Below are positions 57,550 through 64,000 of a DNA stretch of 64,000 nucleotides, piece by piece (the stretch's first letter is position 1; every line of letters starts with the position of its first letter). The notes beneath the pieces are model-generated. The model saw only the letters and a list, made by a program, of their open reading frames with translations, ran no database searches and was not told the origin of the DNA. The DNA is taken from NCBI GenBank assembly GCA_963971405.1, contig OZ020485.1:36537921-36601920 (forward strand), given 5' to 3'. The stretch is from Psococerastis gibbosa. Lineage: Eukaryota; Arthropoda; Insecta; Psocodea; Psocidae. A program made the position numbers and the translations under genes.

Positions 57550-58265
57550 ACCAAACACAAAATATAGTGATACAATAAGACTTATGGATGTTTTTTACTA
57601 CTGATGATTTATAACAATTTTGGCAAGCAGACAAACAGCAATCGCATTGAAATATTTCCCCTTTGAATATTTAGATATTGGAATATACAACATACTAGAA
57701 AACATAGAACAGTGCGTTAGTGAAAGTATTGTATATGCGAACAAGCTCGTCACTGAAAAATTGTCTTATGCATAATTCCATTGAAGTGTATATAAAAAAG
57801 AACATACGAGAAAATGGAAGGGATAGGGGAGAGTAAGAAGTTGAATTCGATGCATGGAAGAAAGTTTATGAGCCTAAAATCTGAGTTGCAAGTTTTCTCT
57901 ATAAATATTATAGATGATACTTCAGATAACGGAGTTTCTCGGAAAGTCTTCGGGGCTTAAAGGTGTTATAGTTGGGATTTCGGGTCTTCATTGTGGGGGA
58001 AGGGTTCGGTCGGTGATGTTAAACCGCCGCGATTCCAAACCGAAATATTAACGTCGGATTTAATAGGAATCGGTAAATCCTTTTCACCATCATCAGATAC
58101 GATACACACAATATTCAGTTTAATATTTTATTGTGCAAGCGCTTACACTATAGGCGAAAAGTTTTGATCGAAAAGAAAAGAATTCACGCATTATATGTAT
58201 CAACTTACGAATACGCAGTATACGGAACGTTTTGTGAAAATTGCGGCAACATAGAAGTATGCAGA
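57550..58265. other. non-coding stretch, nothing assigned
   Basis: Short frames only. Confidence 0.5.
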
Positions 58266-58268
58266 TCA

Positions 58269-58541
58269 TGCACACACAGTGGCGGATTTACCAATAGGCA
58301 ACTGAGGCGGATGCCTATATCCTTATACTTTAAATTTCTTTTTGTGTACATTATGTTTAAAAAAATTAAAATAATTATGTATAACATTTGCGTTAAGGAT
58401 AAAAAAGTAGGTTATTTTGATGATAAAAAGTTAAAAATTAAATATTGGTTTTAAACATACATACATACAATAATTATTTATGTCCGCGACAAGGGCAGTG
58501 CCTATATCCGCGCAAAAGGCAAAGCCGTCCCTGTGCACACA
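58269..58541. mobile_element. hAT-like MITE, 257 bp, 8-bp TSD TGCACACA
   Basis: The element at 58277-58533 begins CAGTGGCGGATTTACC and ends AAAGCCGTCCCTG. TGCACACA is perfect at 58269-58276 and 58534-58541. It lacks the long G run, and its ends are less symmetrical than in the other members. Confidence 0.8.
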
Positions 58542-58544
58542 CAA

Positions 58545-60100
58545 TAAAAATGACGTGATATATTTTAGATATTTATCATACGATACTCGCGGAAAAATAT
58601 AGAGCTCATTCGAGTGAAGTCAAATAGCTCATTAAGTAACTAAGTAAACTAACTGGCAATTAAGTTGAAGTTGAAGCCATGCATGGACATGGCGTTGAAA
58701 AACTCGGGAATTATCCATAGTTTATTTGAAAGTTTATTGGAATCTATTCCGAAAGGACCTACAGTTTAGATCAATTAATAATCATACACAGCACATAAGG
58801 TATGTGCTTAGGTAAATATACGAGTAGTTTCGTATATAAAAACACTATTCAATCCGGAAACATTAATTAAAGGGGCTTCTTTAAAAAAAATCAACCTTCA
58901 CCAATGTAAGCTACGGTACGGTACAGTATGTAAACCAGCGCATACCTTGTACAACATCATAAACACGAGTCTTCTAATGAGGGTAATTTGGTAGAAACTT
59001 GAAAAGATTTTACAACTGACAATCAGAAAAACGCTACAATATAAATATTCGAGGTACAAGACGTATTGCATCTCTTTAAACGATATTATGACGAAATTCT
59101 TCATAATTTGCGATACCCTACTATATCAAGATAACAGGTAAGAGCACCCTTAAGAACAGGTTGCTAGGATACAACGAGAACGAACAGAAATTTTAATAGT
59201 GGAGAAAACGAAAAAAATGATAAACATAAGCCTGCTTTAGTCAAGTTGAAGACAGTTAAGCTTAATGACCAAGTTGGTGGATTTCAAACTTGTGGTGGTG
59301 AGGAGTTTGTAAGGGCCCCTCTCAGACAGCAAGTCGTAAATGCTCTCAAACTTTATGACTTTATTGATATAGCAATAAACACCCTTTGTACTCAAGGGTT
59401 AAGACTTAGCCCCGGTTTGTAAACACTGGTAACTGCCAGCAATATATAGGCTATTATTCTTCAAATTCAACATATGGTACAATAAGTGTAGTTATATCCA
59501 CGAGTAACCCGCAAATATTTATAGTTCAATAAAATCCATCAATAAAAAATTTGAAAAGTTATTTTTTATTATTTTCTCTTGCACGCGCGGGCATAATTGG
59601 TACCAATTCGTAAACAAGTCAAAATTAATTGTAATATAGTAATACGTATTAAATAATCCTTTGAATACAGCTTTGATGTTTGATACCTCATTTCTTTGCA
59701 TTAGCATCATTACAATTAAAATGGCACTAGACTTTTAACTTTTTCTTATGCTATATGCCCTACACGACATAGAACAATATCCTTCAATTAAGCAAGTACA
59801 GTATAGGCAGTGATAGACAGAGAGAAATGAGGGACGGTCACTACCACGCTCACTACCTGATAAATTGACTATCTGTCACGTAGCTTGTTTGAAACATATT
59901 TCGGATCCACCTGGAGAATGCGTTCCAATATCCAGCGGCTAGATTTTGTAATTATTGTAATATCGGGTGGGGAGGGGACGAGCGACAAGCCATCGCATCG
60001 GGGCGAAATCCCGTTCAGTTCCTTATGGAGCTGCCGCTACACTTACAAAATGCCAGTATATGTTATGTTTTTTGCATTACTATTGATACGTTCCACGTTA
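58545..60100. other. non-coding stretch, nothing assigned
   Basis: AT-rich, no supported feature. Confidence 0.5.
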
Positions 60101-60101
60101 G

Positions 60102-60365
60102 TATAAGGGGGAAGCTTTGTGATGGTCAACATTTTTGACTCCAGGATTTCAGTGGACAAACACGTTTTGAGGTCCCAGGAAACAAAAAAGGGTGGTTTTC
60201 ACGAAATGTCTATCGGCCGGTATGTCAGTTTGTCTGTTCGTCAATTTGTGGGCACACTGCAGGATGGATGAAATTGGCATGTAGGTCCACAAAAATTATA
60301 CCTCAAGATAATTTTATTTTGGGCTAACACAATTTTGGGGGTTTCTCCCTCAAAAAACTCCACGC
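60102..60365 (-). repeat. diverged fragment of repeat family X
   Basis: AGCTTTGTGATGGTCAACAT, ACACGTTTTGAGGTCCCAGG, CACGAAATGTCTATCGG and TGAAATTGGCATGTAGGTCC follow the 3' third of family X in inverse orientation. It stops near CAAAAAACTCCACGCC, where unrelated sequence begins. It is more diverged than the four long copies. Confidence 0.7.
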
Positions 60366-60656
60366 CAAACTTGCAGATTCTATTCTTAGCTTGTGTAGTG
60401 TACTCAGCCCACGCGCAGATGTACAGCGTAACTTTAATTTTGCGCAAAGAACCCGCGCGGTTGCGAAAGAGGCGTTCATATTTATAACGTCTTGTTTCTT
60501 GATGTATATCGGCATATTGTAGGGAGAAGCAACCAGTTTCCCCCGGTTAGAGCCACTAATTGGCACATTAGTCCTTATATTTTAACATATTATTACATTT
60601 CATTCATGATATCTGCTAATTAAGCTAACAGTTTATAATTCAAAATAAAACAGACA

Positions 60657-61700
60657 GCGAAAAAGGGCACCCCAAAATTAAATACTTTTCATTTTTATTT
60701 CATTAACTGGGGAAGTTATTAAACATTTGGCTCATTTAAGCTGTAAATGACTATTTTCTGCATCATACGATCGCATCGTTTAATCGGGTATTTTTACTTT
60801 TCGGTATTGTAGTTTTTCCAAAAATTCTATTTCACGCGAAAGTTTAGTACCCCAGGGGCGCCCAGTTTTGAAAAAGTCTGGGGGGGGGGGGGCAAATGAG
60901 AGAAATCCCCCCCCCCCCCCCCACACCCCAACTATCATGGAAATTGTACTGTCTTTGATTTAGCTCCTGAGGATTTTTTTTTAGCATTTTTAACTATGCA
61001 ACACGTTAGACTCTTATACCCCTTGCCCTTACTAAGTTGCTACCCTTAAAAAAAGCAAAAAAAACGTGTTTGAATAAACTTCTTACAGAATATAGAATAT
61101 ATACCTAGTGTATTACAATAATTATTAAAAATTAAAAATACACCATCAAGAACTTGTCAGAATACTCAGAATCATAGCTCCAGCAGGGCAAATGTCGATC
61201 GCCGCACTGACGTTTGGTTTATGAATTCGTTTATAAAGTTTTTTATTGCGTTCACTCTTTTGGGAGTCACGGTAGCTCGAAGGTGGGTACCAAATAAGTA
61301 CTTAGTACTTACAGTATATTCGCGCCAAAATTCAACCATTCTGTTGTAGTATTAGCATTCTACTAGTTAAACATTTCTTCGTCCTATGTTTTAGGTCAGA
61401 AATTAAACATTTTCAATAAAAAATGGAAATGCCCTGGAAAAGTTAAACGGAATTGATAGGCTTTAAGCCACTTTTCCTGGGGGCAAAAAGTTCCGTGCCC
61501 CCCGTAGTGGGCGCCCCTGGTACCCAATGATTTTTATGAAAGAACTAAGGTACCAAAAATGTAATTTCCTATTTTATGATGCATGCAGTAGTCTTCTACA
61601 GCTTACATGAGCCAAATCTTCAATAATTTGCTTTGTTAAATTAAATAAAAAGTAAAAATTGAATAAAAACAACAAAATGTGGGGTGCTCATTTTCTACAT
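60657..61700. repeat. foldback element, family E, interrupted copy
   Basis: The left arm (AAAGGGCACCCCAAAATTAA, GTTATTAAACATTTGGCTCA, TTTAAGCTGTAAATGACTAT) is the imperfect inverse of the right arm (TAGTCTTCTACAGCTTACAT, GAGCCAAATCTTCAATAATT, TGTGGGGTGCTCATTTTC). A 667-bp element splits it at 60853-61519. Without that insertion it aligns with the copy at 26958-27322. Confidence 0.68.
60847..61525. mobile_element. nested 667-bp hAT-like element, 6-bp duplication GTACCC
   Basis: The element at 60853-61519 begins CAGGGGCGCCCAGTTTTG and ends GTGGGCGCCCCTG. GTACCC flanks it at 60847-60852 and 61520-61525. Long G and C runs lie near 60882 and 60908. Removing it restores TTTAGTACCCAATGATTTTT, matching the inverse centre of the 26.96-kb foldback copy. 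No transposase frame. The 6-bp duplication differs from the 8 bp of the other hAT-like elements. Confidence 0.8.
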
Positions 61701-61704
61701 GTCC

Positions 61705-62195
61705 TCTTAAAAAAAAAAAAGATAAACTAATATCGTTGTTCGGATGTGACTCACGGAAATGGAATACCACGCCCAAAATTATCGTATCTCATCAGTGCTT
61801 ATCTTACCCTCTCAATGCCAATACCCGGTGGACCGCTACGTCTACTACGGTAATCGGGTCCCTCGCCGAGGGGGTGGTCACGCCGCACCCTCCCGATGAA
61901 TCACGACGACCCCTTATGTCGCTGATAAGATACCTCCGTCGTATTCTCGTAATAGGGAAAGCAAGGGGAGGCTTCCACCCTCAGACAATACGCATTTTAT
62001 TATGCCGGAATTACTTCACGGAAAACCGGGAGCCATTTCATTCAATTTGTTCCGGTGACTATGAGATTTTGTTTCCTTCTTCTGTTTTGTGGCTTTCAAT
62101 GAAGTAGTTAGACCATAAAAAAGTTATCTGGTTGGCAGCTTCTGTGTTTCGCTTCTAATAGTCAGTGTTGTTATCCAAGCTGTGTGTTTTCTGAA
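61705..62195. other. CpG-richer unexplained block
   Basis: Positions 61790-62060 are markedly richer in G, C and CpG than the surroundings (for example CCCTCGCCGAGGGGGTGG and ATCACGACGACC). The plus frame at 61679-62107 (142 codons) spans it but has no recognisable domain. Possibly a regulatory or exonic island, or an old TE fragment. Confidence 0.3.
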
Positions 62196-62199
62196 TAAG

Positions 62200-62386
62200 C
62201 TCTATACCAATGGCGGATCCACGGGGGGGGGGGGGGGGGAGTCATGGAGGAAATTCATAAGGTACCTAGTAAAAAAAAAATTGAGTAAAACTCAAACTTT
62301 TCAACATAAAAATTACCTTTTAAAACTCACAAAAAACTTGTGACCCCCCCCCAAAATTTTCGGCTGGATCCGCCCTTGCTCTATAC
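62200..62386. mobile_element. hAT-like MITE, 171 bp, 8-bp TSD CTCTATAC
   Basis: The element at 62208-62378 begins CAATGGCGGATCCACGG and ends GGCTGGATCCGCCCTTG. CTCTATAC is perfect at 62200-62207 and 62379-62386. A long G run sits just inside the left tip and a C run near 62344. Confidence 0.9.
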
Positions 62387-62389
62387 AAA

Positions 62390-64000
62390 CCATATGGAGG
62401 GTTCCTTAAAGTTTATCTAGTTTCTTCACAACTTCCCACAGCATAGCCACGAACAAAGGTCACAGGCAACAACAATGTAGGTAATATTTGGCAGATAAGA
62501 AAAAAAATTAGGCTAAGTGAATTGTGACTTTTATAAGGGGAAAATGAGCCGATCAAGAAAGTGTTTACCTAGTACTAACTGAACAAGCAGCGACTCTACA
62601 CAAAAGATGATCAACAAAGACATAATCAATGAAAGGCACTGAAGGTGCAAAGAAAGAAAAGTCTGAAATAAAATCTTGAGACGATTGCCAGCTGCGATTT
62701 TCAAGATGAATTTTACTTCCTATTTCCATTCCGGGAATTGAAATTTAACGAAAATCCCATGGGCCAGAAGGTTTAGGCTTTGTCCCCCTAAACAAGTTTA
62801 GTGCTGTCATTTCCTACCCTTCTTCAATCACCTGAAATGTCTTGAATGGGCTATTTAGTCAGTATTTTGAAAATAATTTCAAGGAGCCTGTTAACAGCTT
62901 GTTTACCCACTCAGTTATGGACTGTTCTATCAGCGATTGAATATTAGGGGTATTCACTGTGCTTGGTAGAATAGGGAAATGGGGAAATATAGAAATAGCT
63001 CAGCGTGCGAGGATACCTCCGTCAACCATAGAAATAGAAAAACCTAACCTAACTTACCTCCAAAGTTTCTTTGCCTTTGGCTATTAACTTATGAACGAAC
63101 ATCTGCTGTAGTCCACCTCTTGCCACATGTTTTTTTTTATGAATTTCTGTCGCAGAGCTCATTTTTTAAATTAAATCAAAATCAACATTCAAATTCAAAA
63201 CAACAACAAATATGGCCGTTTTCGATTTCCCAAGTGCAGTTTCGCATTAACCTACCGGTCGGGTAAAGTGGGAAACGTAGAGATACACGTTTCCATGGCA
63301 TTATGTCTGGAGTTCTATTTTCCATCAGTTTCCTACTTTCCCTTAGGAAAAAACAAACACAGTGAATACCCCTATTATACAGGTACATTCAATAATATTC
63401 CTAAGTGTGCCTCACCTCTCCATTCCATTTGCATGGCACACTAGAATATTATTGTTGTATATAATAATCGATAGCTGATCGAACAGTATTTTTGGAGACG
63501 AATAAACTAGTGCATTATGAAAATCAAAGGAATTAAAATTAAATTCATTCAAGTTCTTTCTAACTGTTATTAGTCGAGTTATACCCCATAAATTTGTTTA
63601 AGCAGAAGTGAAACATTGTATTTACGTATAATAAAGAGCTGAAAAGTAAAGACAGCAGTCTGTATACGACGCGACGTGGGTATAGGTATTATAAAAATAG
63701 GGGCACGATTAAGACGGTGTAGCCAGCTAATGAGAACAAACGACCAAATGCTTCCTAAGGAGATAAAATCATTACATGGCAAACAAAGGTAGGGGTGGGG
63801 GTCTATATTTAAAAATTACACTAATAAAATAAAACGCCATGACTTTCTTTTGTTTCAGTAGCTCCAAGCTTGAGCTCTAGAAATAATAAAATTTGATATA
63901 ATGTTTTTGTGGATTTTAAGTTAGGAATGGAAACCCCCTGTAATTTCATGGAAAGGCATACGGGGACAACCACTTGCAAATTACAATTTAGTGAAGAGCA
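62390..64000. other. non-coding stretch, nothing assigned
   Basis: AT-rich. Two CCTAA units near 63043 resemble the insect telomere motif but are too few to be meaningful. No exon or element recognised. Confidence 0.5.

Noticed and set aside
63040-63056. CCTAACCTAAC resembling the insect telomere repeat
   Set aside because: Only two units, within ordinary unique sequence; chance occurrence.
1-64000. CRISPR arrays, bacterial operons or phage modules
   Set aside because: No regularly spaced repeats, no prokaryotic gene density, and clear eukaryotic splice and transposon signatures.

Overview
This is eukaryotic, AT-rich, almost entirely non-coding DNA, most likely from an insect. The evidence is one short exon with GT-AG splice signals and an arthropod-type Ig-domain sequence, and a dense layer of interspersed repeats: Tc1 and mariner DNA transposons, hAT-like MITEs with 8-bp target duplications, tRNA-derived SINEs, foldback elements and 5'-truncated non-LTR retrotransposon tails. 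There are no operons, no bacterial gene spacing and no long open frames. The species cannot be named from the sequence alone.

The only host coding sequence I can support is a 107-bp exon on the minus strand at 24051-24157. It encodes the start of the first Ig domain of a lachesin/DIP-like cell-surface protein. The window therefore probably sits inside a large gene read right to left, with about 24 kb of intron downstream of the exon and up to 40 kb of intron or upstream sequence before it. I found no second exon.

Layout. 1-6.8 kb: foldback repeats, two copies of an ~840-bp repeat (family X) and family D. 7-14 kb: mostly unannotatable, with one retrotransposon end at 12.6 kb. 14-19.6 kb: a SINE, LINE tails, a nearly complete but dead Tc1 element (15.62-17.20 kb), a 78-bp-period duplication and a foldback element with a 14-bp target duplication. 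20-24 kb: a hAT MITE, a LINE fragment, a SINE and the exon. 24-32 kb: SINEs, hairpins and family X copy 3. 32.0-32.9 kb: an internally deleted mariner. 36-46 kb: a SINE nested in a SINE, hairpins, a TA-flanked MITE and hAT MITEs. 46-57 kb: LINE tails, hAT MITEs and family X copy 4. 58-62.4 kb: hAT MITEs, and a 667-bp element nested in a foldback element whose empty site can be inferred from a paralogue at 27 kb.

The most distinctive signals are (a) eight short hAT-like elements with perfect 8-bp duplications, plus two related ones, most carrying long G or C runs just inside their ends, and (b) family X, whose amplification mechanism I cannot assign.
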